Positions 51,224-61,100 of a stretch of 64,000 nt of DNA are shown here, piece by piece; position 1 is the first letter of the stretch, and each line of letters opens with the position of its first letter. The stretch covers positions 310,001 to 374,000 of the forward strand of contig NZ_FUWG01000002.1 in assembly GCF_900167145.1 (NCBI RefSeq), written 5' to 3'. The notes under the pieces were generated by a model. It was not told the origin of the DNA. It saw only the letters and a program-made list of their open reading frames with translations, and ran no database searches. The position numbers were made by a program, and so were the translations under genes. This DNA comes from Treponema porcinum (GTDB lineage Bacteria > Spirochaetota > Spirochaetia > Treponematales > Treponemataceae).

Positions 51224-52582
51224 ATGAAAAATGATTATTTAGTTACAAAGCGCCCGATTGCAGCGCTTGCGGTTTTCTTTTTGCCGATAATGCTGGGAAA
51301 CTTGTTTCAGCAGCTGTACAATCTTGTGGATGCGGCGATTGTAGGACAGTTTGTAAATGAAAAAGCTGTTGCGGCGGTTGGTGCGTGTCTTGCGTTTACG
51401 AATGTTTTTATTTTTATTGCAAACGGCGGCGGAATAGGTGCGTCAGTTATAGTCGGGCGTTTTTTCGGGGCAAAAGACTATGTAAAAATGAAAGTTGCCG
51501 TCAATACGACGTTCATTTCGTTTTTCATTCTTAGCGTCATTCTTGCCGTACTTGGACTTTTGTGCGGACGCCCGATTATGATGCTTTTAAAAACGCCGGA
51601 CGACATTCTTGATATGACGGTAACGTACCTGAACATTTATTTTTTCGGACTGCCGTTTCTGTTTCTGTACAATGTGCTTGCCTCTCTTTTTAACGCGCTT
51701 GGAAAATCAAAATATCCGCTTTTATTCCTGCTGTTTTCATCCGTGCTGAACGTTGCGCTTGATATTCTGTTTGTAACGCAGTTTCATCTTGGCGTTGCTG
51801 GAGTTGCATGGGCAACACTCATTGCGCAGGGATTTTCAAGCCTTATTTCGTTCGCTGTATTTATGCGCCTTATCGTGCGTTTTCACATAGGAAGGACATC
51901 ATTTTTTTCCAAAGACGAGCTTCTTCACATTACGCGCGTTGCCCTGCCGTCTATTTTCCAGCAGTGTACAATATCAATCGGACTTATGCTTATTCAGGCA
52001 GTTGTAAATCAGTTCGGCTCTCAGGCTCTTGCAGGATTTTCCGTTGGCTCGCGGATAGAGGCACTTGGAACTACGGCAATGGTTGCATCTGGAACGGCGC
52101 TTTCTACGTTCGTAGCGCAGAATATCGGTGCAGAAAAACCTGAGCGCGTGCAGAAAGGTTATGTTGCCGGAAACATAATTGTCCTGTGCGTGTGCACAGT
52201 CTATTTTCTTGTAATAAGGATTTTTAAGGCGCAGATTATATCGTTTTTTATAGGTCCAGGCGGTTCTTCCGTGGCTTACGAAACAGCAGAAGGCTTTTTG
52301 GATTATATGAGCGTCGTCCTGTGCCTGATGGGCTTTAAGCAGAACAGCGACGGAATTCTTCGCGGCTGCCGTGATATGACGCTTTTTACTGTGGCAAACG
52401 TAGTGAACATCGTAGTCCGCGTTCTTTTTTCTTCCCTTCTTGCGCCGGTCTACGGAATTTCTATGGTGTGGGTGTCAAATCCTGTGGGATGGGTTTTAAG
52501 CCTGATAATCTGCTACACTGAATATAAAACAGGAAAGTGGAAAAAAATCAACAGGCTGTCCAAAACGCCGGAAGCGAATTAG
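51224..52582 (+). CDS. MATE family efflux transporter
   Basis: The 452-residue inner-membrane protein has twelve membrane segments in two similar halves. The first begins RPIAALAVFFLPIMLGNLFQQLYNLVDAAIVGQFV, where Gln and Asp residues of the DinF/NorM type lie, and the second begins VALPSIFQQCTISIGLMLIQAVVNQFG. These proteins export drugs or metabolites in exchange for Na+ or H+. The open frame starts at 51164, but the ATG at 51224 matches the usual family start and length. The last coding bases contain half of a hairpin that probably ends the convergent ankyrin gene. Confidence 0.92.
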   Translation: MKNDYLVTKRPIAALAVFFLPIMLGNLFQQLYNLVDAAIVGQFVNEKAVAAVGACLAFTNVFIFIANGGGIGASVIVGRFFGAKDYVKMKVAVNTTFISFFILSVILAVLGLLCGRPIMMLLKTPDDILDMTVTYLNIYFFGLPFLFLYNVLASLFNALGKSKYPLLFLLFSSVLNVALDILFVTQFHLGVAGVAWATLIAQGFSSLISFAVFMRLIVRFHIGRTSFFSKDELLHITRVALPSIFQQCTISIGLMLIQAVVNQFGSQALAGFSVGSRIEALGTTAMVASGTALSTFVAQNIGAEKPERVQKGYVAGNIIVLCVCTVYFLVIRIFKAQIISFFIGPGGSSVAYETAEGFLDYMSVVLCLMGFKQNSDGILRGCRDMTLFTVANVVNIVVRVLFSSLLAPVYGISMVWVSNPVGWVLSLIICYTEYKTGKWKKINRLSKTPEAN

Positions 52583-52590
52583 ACAGCCTG
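52552..52590 (-). terminator. Possible terminator of the ankyrin gene
   Basis: CAGGCTGTC (52552-52560) pairs with GACAGCCTG (52582-52590). On the minus strand it follows the ankyrin gene and is trailed by a T-rich run. One arm is within the MATE coding end. The stem core resembles that of the terminator at 31394-31445. Confidence 0.5.
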
Positions 52591-52609
52591 ATTAGTACGG
52601 CGGAAAATG

Positions 52610-55396
52610 CTATTTTATTTCTGCACTCGGCTTGAGGAGCTGCGCAATTTCCGTACGCTTCCAGCGGATTGCAGTCATATACGGCGTTTCGCCCGAAATA
52701 TTCTTTACGTTCGTATCAAGTCCGTATGAAATAAGCTTGGCAACTGTGTCTGCGCTTGAACTTCTTGCCGCATAATGCAAGATCGTATTTCCCTGAATGT
52801 CAGACATTTTTCCCGCATATTTTACGATGTTTCCAAGAATAGCCTCGTTGTTTTTCTCCAGAGCAATCGAAGCCGGATTTTTGCCTTTCTTGTCTATCAT
52901 AGTAAACGGATTTGCACCGTTTGCAAGAAGAATGGATGCATATTCCTTGTTGTTGTTTTCGATTGCAATGCCTAGAGGCGTGTATCCGTCGGAATTGCGC
53001 GTGTCAGAAGGATAACCGGCGCTTATGAGCATAGAAAGAGTGCGCGCCGGGCATTTATTTTTTATGATAATATGCACAGGTGTGTTTCCGTCGCTGTCTG
53101 CGATTGTAGTATCGTTTCCAAGGACGGCGCGCATAATTTCATCACCCTCGCGAAGGCTCAGGCTGAACGGAGTAGTACCGCTCTTGTCGCGCGAAAGCGG
53201 ATTTCCGCCGGCGTTAAGTATCAGCGAAATAATCTGCTTGTCGCCGGAAAGCGCCGCTTCGTGATATGCGTTTCTTCCGTTTATTTCCTGAATTTGCGGA
53301 TTTGCGCGGTATGAAAGAAGCAGTTTTATGACGTTTACGTTTTTTCCACGTACAGCATCCATTAATATTGTTCTTCCAGACGTATCGCTTATGTTCGGAT
53401 TTGCGCCCTTATCAAGAAGCATTTTTGCAATATCGTATTTTCCGGCAAGAGCGGCTTCTGCAAGCGGTGATTTTCCGGAAACATTCTGTGGGTCAATTTC
53501 AACGCCAAGCGAAACAAGTTTCATTGCCGTGTTTATGTTTCCCCAGCGCACCGCAGTATGAAGCGGCGTACTTCCAAGGTTATCGCGCACATTTACGCGT
53601 GCACCCTGCGCAACAAGCTGGTCTATAATAGAAGGATTGTCGTTTTTGCACGCACTGAAAACAGGCGTTTCACCGTTTGCATTTTTTGCCTCCGGATTTG
53701 CGCCTTTCTGAATCATTGCGGAGATTGCACTTTCAAGACCCCATTCCGCCGCATAGTGAAGGGCAGTATTTCCGCTTCCGTCAGTAGCAACGATTGTCTG
53801 CGAAGTCAAAAGCCAGTCCATTACAGAACCGCCTGCATTGAGCGCAAGGCTAAGCGGAGATTTATTGCGCGTATTCGTTGCAAAAATATCTGCATTTTTT
53901 GCAAGCAGCAGTTCGCCAAGTTTCTGCCTGTTTTTAAGAACGGAAAGGTAAAGCGCAGTGTTTCCGTCTGCGTTGCGCACATTAACGTCGTCCGTAAGGC
54001 TGAGGATATACTGAATTTTATCAAGAGTTGCGTTCTGAATGATTGCAACGTTTAGCGGAGTGTTTCCGTCTGAATCCTGTGAGTTTACGTTGTTTTTGTT
54101 CACGATGATTTCAAGCAGGTTTTCACTTGATTTAAGCGCCATTGTAAGAGGCGTTTCGCCTTCTGTATTTTTTGTATTGATGTCTGCGCCGTTGTCTGCA
54201 TAAAAACGGATGTGGTCGATGACATTGTTTTCGATTGCGATTGCAAGCGGAGTAACGCCTTCCTTATTGCGTGCGTTTATGTCTGCTCCGGCGCTTACAA
54301 GAGTTTTCAGAATATCAACAGGAACAGTCGTCATTGTTGCAGTGTGAAGTACAGTGTCGCCGTACATATCCTTTACGGAAATGTCAGCACCCTTGTTCAG
54401 AAGAAGCGAATACAGCTGGGCGCGCTGCTCTTCCGGCATAATAAGAAGGATTGGAGTTTTTCCAAGATTGTCCCGGGCATTCGGATCTGCGCTTGCCTGA
54501 AGCAGAAGCTGTGCAATTTCGTAACGTCCGTAGCGGACGGCTTCGTGCAATGGAGAAGCACCTGAACTGTCCTGAACGTTTGTAAGCGCATTGTTTTCAA
54601 GCAGATAGCGAATTACAGGTGTATGCCCGAAAATCGAAGCAATGTGAAGAGGAGTCTGTCCGTCGTCAAAACGGTAGTTTAAGTTTCTGTTCATTACGGC
54701 AGTCTGGAAATAGTCGTAGTCAGATTCAACCTGTTCTGCACCGTTCAATATGAGGGATGCCGCAATTTCTACGGATTCAATATCGGTGATTGACTGGAAT
54801 GCAAGGTCAAGAGGCGTTTTTCCGTTTGCATCCGGAACAGAAAGAGGAATGTTCTTTTTTACGCAGTAATTTATTGCCTTTTCATTTTTTGTCTGTACAA
54901 AATAGTGAACGATATTCCGTCCGTCATCAATGTCGCGGAGTTCGCTTGTTTTTGTAGTAATGAAAATGTCGTAGTATGCGCTGTCGCGTTCAAAAGCCAT
55001 ATCCATTGCAGTAATGCCTTCGCTGTTCCGCGCAAAAATATTTGCACCAAAAGAAACAAGCACCTGTGCAGATTCCACGGAATTATGTTCGATGGCAACG
55101 TGAAGCGGTGTCTGGCTCTGATAATTTTTCAGGTCGATGTCTGCCTTTTTAATGATAAGGAACGTTACTAAATCAGAATCGTTTATTGCGGCTGCAAGAT
55201 GCAGGGCGGTGTTTCCGTCTGAATCAATCTCGTTTATGTCGTATTTTGTCGTGAAGCGGTCTTTTGCTTCATCTATTCTTCCTTCCTGTATAAGTTGATG
55301 CAGGGAGGCTTCCTTTTTAGGAGTTGAGCTGCATCCTGCCGTAAAAATGAAAAAAAAGACGCTGATTACAAGAGCAATAGAAAATTTTTTATTCAT
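52610..55396 (-). CDS. Giant ankyrin-repeat lipoprotein
   Basis: The 928-residue protein has a signal peptide with lipobox FTAGC (Cys near residue 22), so it should be a lipid-anchored envelope protein. Almost all of the rest consists of ankyrin repeats, about 25 in number, with the typical GNTALHLAA and GANPNARD-like turns (for example DGNTALHLAAAIND near residue 60 and GQTPLHIASIFGHTPVIRYLLENNA near 250). Some repeats near residues 400-560 are more divergent. No enzymatic domain is seen, so it probably binds a protein partner. GAGGGG precedes the ATG. Ankyrin proteins occur in treponemes, but an exported lipid-anchored one of this size is notable. Confidence 0.88.
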   Translation of the reverse strand: MNKKFSIALVISVFFFIFTAGCSSTPKKEASLHQLIQEGRIDEAKDRFTTKYDINEIDSDGNTALHLAAAINDSDLVTFLIIKKADIDLKNYQSQTPLHVAIEHNSVESAQVLVSFGANIFARNSEGITAMDMAFERDSAYYDIFITTKTSELRDIDDGRNIVHYFVQTKNEKAINYCVKKNIPLSVPDANGKTPLDLAFQSITDIESVEIAASLILNGAEQVESDYDYFQTAVMNRNLNYRFDDGQTPLHIASIFGHTPVIRYLLENNALTNVQDSSGASPLHEAVRYGRYEIAQLLLQASADPNARDNLGKTPILLIMPEEQRAQLYSLLLNKGADISVKDMYGDTVLHTATMTTVPVDILKTLVSAGADINARNKEGVTPLAIAIENNVIDHIRFYADNGADINTKNTEGETPLTMALKSSENLLEIIVNKNNVNSQDSDGNTPLNVAIIQNATLDKIQYILSLTDDVNVRNADGNTALYLSVLKNRQKLGELLLAKNADIFATNTRNKSPLSLALNAGGSVMDWLLTSQTIVATDGSGNTALHYAAEWGLESAISAMIQKGANPEAKNANGETPVFSACKNDNPSIIDQLVAQGARVNVRDNLGSTPLHTAVRWGNINTAMKLVSLGVEIDPQNVSGKSPLAEAALAGKYDIAKMLLDKGANPNISDTSGRTILMDAVRGKNVNVIKLLLSYRANPQIQEINGRNAYHEAALSGDKQIISLILNAGGNPLSRDKSGTTPFSLSLREGDEIMRAVLGNDTTIADSDGNTPVHIIIKNKCPARTLSMLISAGYPSDTRNSDGYTPLGIAIENNNKEYASILLANGANPFTMIDKKGKNPASIALEKNNEAILGNIVKYAGKMSDIQGNTILHYAARSSSADTVAKLISYGLDTNVKNISGETPYMTAIRWKRTEIAQLLKPSAEIK

Positions 55397-55497
55397 AATT
55401 CCCCTCGGAAAAAGATATACTACTTTCAGTATCGGAATTTAGGTCGTTCCGTTTAGTTTTTTTTTGCATTACTTTCTGTAATTTCGTTTTCTGAACG

Positions 55498-55526
55498 TTG
55501 AACAGTTTATTTCAAGCTATTATAAT
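55498..55526 (+). promoter_or_regulatory. Promoter of the nucleobase permease gene
   Basis: TTGAAC (55498-55503), 17 bases, TATAAT (55521-55526). Close to consensus. Confidence 0.75.
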
Positions 55527-55576
55527 TTCCGCGGAACTTTTCCTTACATTATCTATATATGGAGAATCAGAAGAGA

Positions 55577-56929
55577 ATGAATCTAATTTATGGTATCAAA
55601 GACAAACCGGGCTTTGGAAAAACTGTGCTGTTTGCATTGCAGCAGCTTCTTGCCATTATGGCAGCAACAATTGCCGTTCCTGCAATCGTAGGACACGGAC
55701 TGACAGCTTCTGCGGCGCTGTTTGGTGCCGGAGTAGGAACTTTTGTGTATCTTGTGTTCACAAAAAGCTCTAGCCCGGTATTTTTGGGAAGCTCATTTGC
55801 ATTTATCGGCTCAATGTTCAGTGCGTTTGCCGGTGCAGAAACGCTTGGTCTTGCACAGGCAGCTGGATACTGGGGACTTATTATCGGTGCCCTGATGGCA
55901 GGAATCGTATATATTGTAATTGCGCTTGTCGTAAAATTTTGCGGAGTAAAATGGATTGACCGCCTTATGCCACCTGTCATCATCGGACCTACAGTTGCAA
56001 TAATCGGACTGAGCCTTTCCGGTAATGCGGTAGGTGATCTTATGAAATCAAGCGTTGAGGGTGGAAGTACATACGTTGCCCTTATCTGCGGACTTTTCAC
56101 CCTTGCCGTTACCATGCTTTGTTCCACATACGGAAAGAAAGTCGGAAAACTTATTCCGTTCATTATCGGCATTTTTGCAGGATACGTTCTTGCATCCCTG
56201 TTTGCGCTTATCGGAAAACTTACAGGAAACGCAAGCCTTACGGTCATCAACTACAGCGCACTTACATCCCTTGACTTTACATCTTTCAGCGGCTATATTT
56301 CCCTTCCTAAATTTACGTTTCTGCTTGGCGGCACAGAAGGATTAAAAGCCGTAACAGGAAAGTATCTTTTGACTTTGTTTACTGCGTATGTTCCTGTTGC
56401 ATTTGTAGTTTTTGCAGAACATCTTGCAGACCACAAAAATCTTTCTGCCATTGTAGGAACTAATCTGCTTGAAGAACCAGGACTTACGCGTACGCTGCTT
56501 GGAGACGGTGTAGGAACAATGATAAGCACTGCATTCGGCGGATGTCCGAATACAACGTACGGCGAATCAATCGGCTGCGTTGCAATTACGCGGAATGCCT
56601 CTACCGTTTCAATCTGGGGATGTGCTTCAATCTGTATTATCTTCTCTTTAATCAGTCCGCTTGTTGCTCTTCTTGAAACGATTCCATCCTGCGTTATGGG
56701 TGGTGTTTGCGTGGCTCTTTACGGATTTATCGCAGTTTCCGGCTTTAAGATGTTCCAGCAGGTAGACTTGAACAAGAACAAAAACCTGTTTGTTGCTTCC
56801 GTGATTTTCATTACAGGTGTAGGCGGAATGGTTGTAAGGTTCGGTGCAGTTGAAATAAGAACAGTTGCATGTGCACTGATTCTTGGAATACTTACGAACA
56901 TTATGCTTTCCGGCGAAAAAGACGAATAG
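55577..56929 (+). CDS. Uracil/xanthine permease (NCS2/UraA family)
   Basis: Predicted nucleobase importer with fourteen membrane segments. Family motifs are LFALQQLLAIMAATIAVPAIVG near the N-terminus (the Gln helps bind the base), VFLGSSFAFIG near residue 75, VFAEHLADHKNLSAIVGTNLLEEPGLTRTLLGDGVGTMISTAFGGCPNTTYGES near 280-330 (the substrate-site Glu/His and Pro-Asn-Thr) and a final membrane region. This pattern is closest to UraA-type uracil carriers. I place the start at 55577 (GGAG 12 bases before) rather than the ATG at 55559, which has no ribosome-binding site. Import of uracil would complement the pyr genes of this window. Confidence 0.9.
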   Translation: MNLIYGIKDKPGFGKTVLFALQQLLAIMAATIAVPAIVGHGLTASAALFGAGVGTFVYLVFTKSSSPVFLGSSFAFIGSMFSAFAGAETLGLAQAAGYWGLIIGALMAGIVYIVIALVVKFCGVKWIDRLMPPVIIGPTVAIIGLSLSGNAVGDLMKSSVEGGSTYVALICGLFTLAVTMLCSTYGKKVGKLIPFIIGIFAGYVLASLFALIGKLTGNASLTVINYSALTSLDFTSFSGYISLPKFTFLLGGTEGLKAVTGKYLLTLFTAYVPVAFVVFAEHLADHKNLSAIVGTNLLEEPGLTRTLLGDGVGTMISTAFGGCPNTTYGESIGCVAITRNASTVSIWGCASICIIFSLISPLVALLETIPSCVMGGVCVALYGFIAVSGFKMFQQVDLNKNKNLFVASVIFITGVGGMVVRFGAVEIRTVACALILGILTNIMLSGEKDE

Positions 56930-56962
56930 TTTTTCGTGCAGGTAGAATAGATAATTTTACGC

Positions 56963-57013
56963 AAAAAACTCCCGGTTCGGTAAAAAATTACGCCGTTCCG
57001 GGAGTTTTTTTTT
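56963..57013. terminator. Bidirectional terminator
   Basis: AAAAAACTCCCGG (56963-56975) pairs with CCGGGAGTTTTTT (56998-57010). It ends the permease gene and, on the other strand, overlaps the end of the nudix gene. Confidence 0.8.
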
Positions 57014-57446
57014 ACAAAAGTTCTTCGATTTTGGAAATGATATCTTCGTCAGCAGGAAGCCATTTTACGGAGTGCAGTTCCGACGCGGAAAGCCAGCGCG
57101 CGTTTTCGTGTTCAAGGAGCGTGAGAGTGCCTTAAATAATACTGCACGCAAAGCACTGCATTGAAAGATGGAACGAAGGATAGTCGTATTCCACTGAACA
57201 GATTTTTTTGCCGGCTGAAATTTCTGCTGTAAGTTCTTCGCGGATTTCGCGCACAAGGGCAGCTTCTGGCGTTTCGCCTTTTTCGATTTTTCCGCCGGGA
57301 AATTCCCACCAGCCTTTCCATTCGCCGTAGCAGCGCTGTGTTGCAAAAACCTGTTTTGTGCCGTCCGTGTCCGTGCGGAAGATGACGGCGGCTGATACGA
57401 AAATGTGCTTTTGCGGTTGATTTGAAGTCTGCTGATTTTCTGACAT
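57012..57446 (-). pseudogene. Nudix hydrolase (MutT-like) interrupted by one in-frame stop
   Basis: The first 104 codons encode a nudix start ([13 protein letters not shown]) and a near-canonical nudix box [22 protein letters not shown], then [13 protein letters not shown] and a TAA at 57132-57134. The same frame continues without another stop for 39 codons as GTLTLLEHENARWLSASE followed by LHSVKWLPADEDIISKIEELL, the normal C-terminal half of MutT proteins (EHEnARWL and WLPAD motifs), and ends at 57012. A single substitution from AAA or GAA to TAA would explain it. MutT hydrolyses oxidised GTP. GGAGG precedes the ATG. It could be a fresh pseudogene, a sequencing error, or a read-through gene. 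Confidence 0.8.
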
Positions 57447-57503
57447 TGTTTGCCTCCGTAAAAATTATTATGGTCACGCAGATTAATCTTCCTGCAAGCG
57501 ACC

Positions 57504-57587
57504 GGGGTTTTTAGGGGGTGTCCCCCCCTTAGGCGAAGGGGTAGTTCGTTCGCTATCGCTCACTACCGAGTTTTCTTCGAAAACTCG
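57504..57587. repeat. GC-rich palindromic repeat, second copy, with hairpins
   Basis: 57504-57544 matches the repeat inside earP (GGGGTTTTTAGGGGGTGT, CCCC, TTAGG, GGGGTAG). It is followed by a GGTAGT/ACTACC pairing (57540-57567) and a perfect CGAGTTTT/AAAACTCG hairpin (57567-57587). The 190-base gap between the nudix gene and vsr holds nothing else I can identify. Confidence 0.7.
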
Positions 57588-57637
57588 CATCAGGGCAACG
57601 GGTACGAATGAGCGGGTTTTCAGTAAGCTTCCTATAT

Positions 57638-58096
57638 TTAATTGCCTTTGATTTCAAGATAGGGTTCCCATTCTTCGTCGAGCCACTGGATTATCCGGTC
57701 TTTTGTGCGTTCGATTTTCTGGTTTTTGTTTTTGCCGCGGATTGCACATTCCCAGACGATGCAGACGCGCCAGCACTGTTCCTGATAGTATTTGAGGTTT
57801 TCAGCGTCGCGCGCTTTGTTCCGCTGAAATTTTTTCTGCCAGAAACTCTGGTTTGATTTTGGGAAAACGAAATAGCGGCATCCTTCGTGGGCGTGCCAGA
57901 AACAGCCGTTTATAAAAATGACGGCATAGTAATGCGGAAGAATTATGTCCGGCTTTCCGGGGTAGCGTTTGTCGCAGATTCTGTACCTGAACCCTTCCTT
58001 GTGGAGTGCCTTTCTGATTGCTTTTTCGGGAGATGTGTCTTTTGAGCGGATGCAGGACATATTTTTATGGCGCTGCTGGGGATTCAGGGTGTCCAT
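57638..58096 (-). CDS. vsr: Very short patch repair endonuclease Vsr
   Basis: Nicks DNA next to T:G mismatches that arise when 5-methylcytosine is deaminated. The 152-residue protein has the Vsr layout: an N-terminal SKDTSPEKAIRKALHKEGFRYR, the catalytic Asp in YPGKPDIILPHYYAVIFINGCFWHAHEGC with zinc-binding Cys and His residues, and KFQRNKARDAENLKYYQEQCWRVCIVWECAI. Length and motifs are complete. Vsr genes normally accompany a 5-methylcytosine methyltransferase, but none is visible here. TATCAT ends 6 bases before the ATG and there is no ribosome-binding site, so it may be leaderless. Confidence 0.93.
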   Translation of the reverse strand: MDTLNPQQRHKNMSCIRSKDTSPEKAIRKALHKEGFRYRICDKRYPGKPDIILPHYYAVIFINGCFWHAHEGCRYFVFPKSNQSFWQKKFQRNKARDAENLKYYQEQCWRVCIVWECAIRGKNKNQKIERTKDRIIQWLDEEWEPYLEIKGN

Positions 58097-58102
58097 AGTT
58101 TT

Positions 58103-58108
58103 ATGATA
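58103..58108 (-). promoter_or_regulatory. Possible -10 box of vsr, leaderless
   Basis: Minus-strand TATCAT (58103-58108), 6 bases before the vsr ATG. The -35 box (TATTCA at 17-base spacing) is partial. Confidence 0.45.
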
Positions 58109-58188
58109 CTATGAAAAACGGAGTTTGAATATTGCGGGGGACTGACCTTAGATATTGTTGTGCATGTCATGTGCTATTTTGTTATTTT

Positions 58189-61100
58189 TCACAACCATTT
58201 ACCATTCTTATTTTTTTGTATCTGCTCCGTATATTCGCAATATGGATAATTCGTACAGCCGACAAACCAATGATTGTTTTTTCCTTTGCGTTTTACAAGA
58301 AAGCCACCGCAGGAAGGACATTTTTTAGGATTCAATAAAATTGTTGCATCTCGCAAAGAATATTTACATCTTGGAAAGTTCGAGCAACCAACAAAATATT
58401 TTCCTTCGTGCGATACTTTATAAAGAGTTCCACTTTTACAAAGCGGGCATTGCGTTTGTGCAGTCGTTTCAACTTTTTTTATTCCGATAAAACAGACAGA
58501 ATTCGACTCTATAAATTCTTTAAAGAACGGAGATGGATTTTTATTGTCGGTCAAAACAAAAGTTCTATTCCGCGTTCTTGTAATAGCAACATAGAAAAGA
58601 CGGCGTTCTTCTGCAAATTTGTAGTTTTCCGCATTCGTAAGAACAAGATTCAAAACTTTGTCGTCAGCAATCTGATTAGGGAAACCAAGCTTGTCGTTTT
58701 TAAAGTTCAGCAAAATGACATTATCTGCTTCCAAACCTTTTGATTTGTGAACAGAAAGAAAATCTATCTGTACTTCTGGAGCTGGTATATACTCAATGTA
58801 TTCTTTCCGATTGTTCGTGTAGATTTTAAACAATCCTGATTTTTTCAAGATTTCTTTTTCATAGTTTGTTCTGCCAAGTATCAATATAGAAGAATTAACT
58901 CCAAATTCGGATATAATTTTATTAACAGCGAACTGCAACGTTTTGCAAGGATCTTCATTATATCCCCAAAATACAAGCGGGTAATCAAGATTTTTATCCG
59001 AATGTAAATCTTTTTTTAACTGCAATGGATTCTGCAAAACAAAATGAGAGGCTTCATCAATAAGGTTTTGTGAATTTCTGTAAGTTTTTTCGATTTTAAG
59101 AATTTTTGTATAACCAAAATATTTTTCAAAATCGGTAAAAAGTGAAATATCGCTTCCCGCAAAGCGATAAATTGCCTGCCAGTCATCGCCGACACAAAAA
59201 AGTTTTGCCTGCGATTTCTCTACAATTGCCTTTAATAAATTGAAGCGTGATTTTGAAATGTCTTGATATTCGTCTACAATTACATATTTGTAGGGAGTAA
59301 TCTCACATCCTGTTTCTACTTTATCGGCGGCAAGATTTATCATGTCAGAAAAATCTATTGCATTCTGAGCAGAAAGATAATTCTGATATTCTGTGAGAAT
59401 GACTTTGATTATATCCAAAAACAACGAAGTTCGTTCGCATAAAAAATCATTTGGTTCTGAATTACAATAATTTTTCTTCAATACTTCGATTTGCTCAATC
59501 TTGTAATTATTGGATTTAAAAAGATTGATAAAAGTACAGCACAGATTCATAAACTCTGAGAAATATTTGTTGCTTTTACTTGCATAGACTGTATTGAACA
59601 CATCAGAAAAATCTCTCGGTTTTAATGTAATGCCATTGGCGGACAAGATTTCTTCAAGTTTTTTGAGCAGAACTCCTTCTGAACTGTAATATGAATATGT
59701 TTCAATTAGTTTTGTGTTGTGTTCTTCGTGAAAAGCACGCTTCCAGTAAATATCGTCCAGATATTTTTTCTCTTCTACTGGCGAAAGCCATGGAACGGTG
59801 AAATCTTTTGAAACCCCAAAATGCTCAAGATAAATGTCATAATCGCAAAGGTAAAAATCGGGGTGGTAAGCTTTCCTGTTTGGATCATTGCTTTCAAACG
59901 GATATAGTTTTTCATATTCGTATTTTATGCCGTTCATAAAAAGAAAGTTTGCGATTTTTGTTTCTTCAAGGCTCTTTACCTGCTCGTTGTTCAGAGTTTT
60001 AAATGCTTTTGCTTTTTCTGCTCCTGTTTCATGGATATATTTTTCCCTTTCATATTTTGATTTTAAGGTTTCAAGATCTGCGTTTTTTTCTTCTTCGTAT
60101 AATTCGCCAAGAGAACTGTGTTTTTCCATATCCTCTGGAATTTCAAGAAAGTATGCAAAATATTCTGTAAGTGCCTTTACAATCTCGGGATGATTTACAA
60201 TCTCGTTTTCAAAGAAATTGTGAATGAATTGCGTGAGGGCATTTTCGTCCGCAACTTCAGGTCTTTTGCCGTCTGCATTTTTTATAATATCAAGCCCAAG
60301 TTTGTGAAAAGTTGTGGCAACAGCAGGAATGTTAAGTTTGTTTTGTATTCGCTCTGTCATTTCCTCTGCGGATTTTTTTGTAAACGAAATCAAAAGAATT
60401 TCATTTGGGTTTATTTTTTTTACTTCGCAAAGATATTTTACTTTTGCTGAAATCGTAAGTGTTTTTCCGCTTCCTGCACCTGCAAGAACTAAAATTCTGT
60501 TTTCATCTGTTATAACTGCTGTTCGTTGTTGTTCGTCCAATGATTTGCCGTCAATATTTGAAAATAATGACTCGTATTTTGTTGATTCATTTTGAATGAA
60601 CTGATTGTTGGCTGTTTCAAAATAATTGTGCAACGAATGATAGACTGTTTTGAACCGTTCAATTTCAGAAAACTCATCATCTTCTTTGCGAACATCTGCG
60701 GAAATTAATTTTTGATAGAGGGATTGCCATTTTTCGATAAAGGAAACGCTGTTTGAATGTGTAACATACTGCTTTTCAAGGTTAAAAAGTTCTGTATAGA
60801 AGTTTTCGACAGATTTTAAGATTTGTGAAAGAGTTTCCTTTCTTCTAATTTCTGCATTCAGACTGACAATTTCATTATGAAGATTTGAGTAAGTTTTTCT
60901 AAAATGCTCGATTTCTTCTGCAAAACCATCTTTCTTTGAGATGCGATATTTTGAAAGTTCGGAATAAAATGCTTGCCATTTTTCTGCAAATTCAGTTTCT
61001 GAAACCTCTGAGATATAGTGCTTCTTTAATTCAAAATATTCTGCAAAAAAGATTCTGATTTGTTCTTGAAAATAGGCAAGCTTTTCTTCAAGCTCCCTTT

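Noticed and set aside
57065..57346. Frameshift in the nudix gene
   Set aside because: The downstream conserved part is in the same frame as the upstream part; only one stop codon interrupts it.
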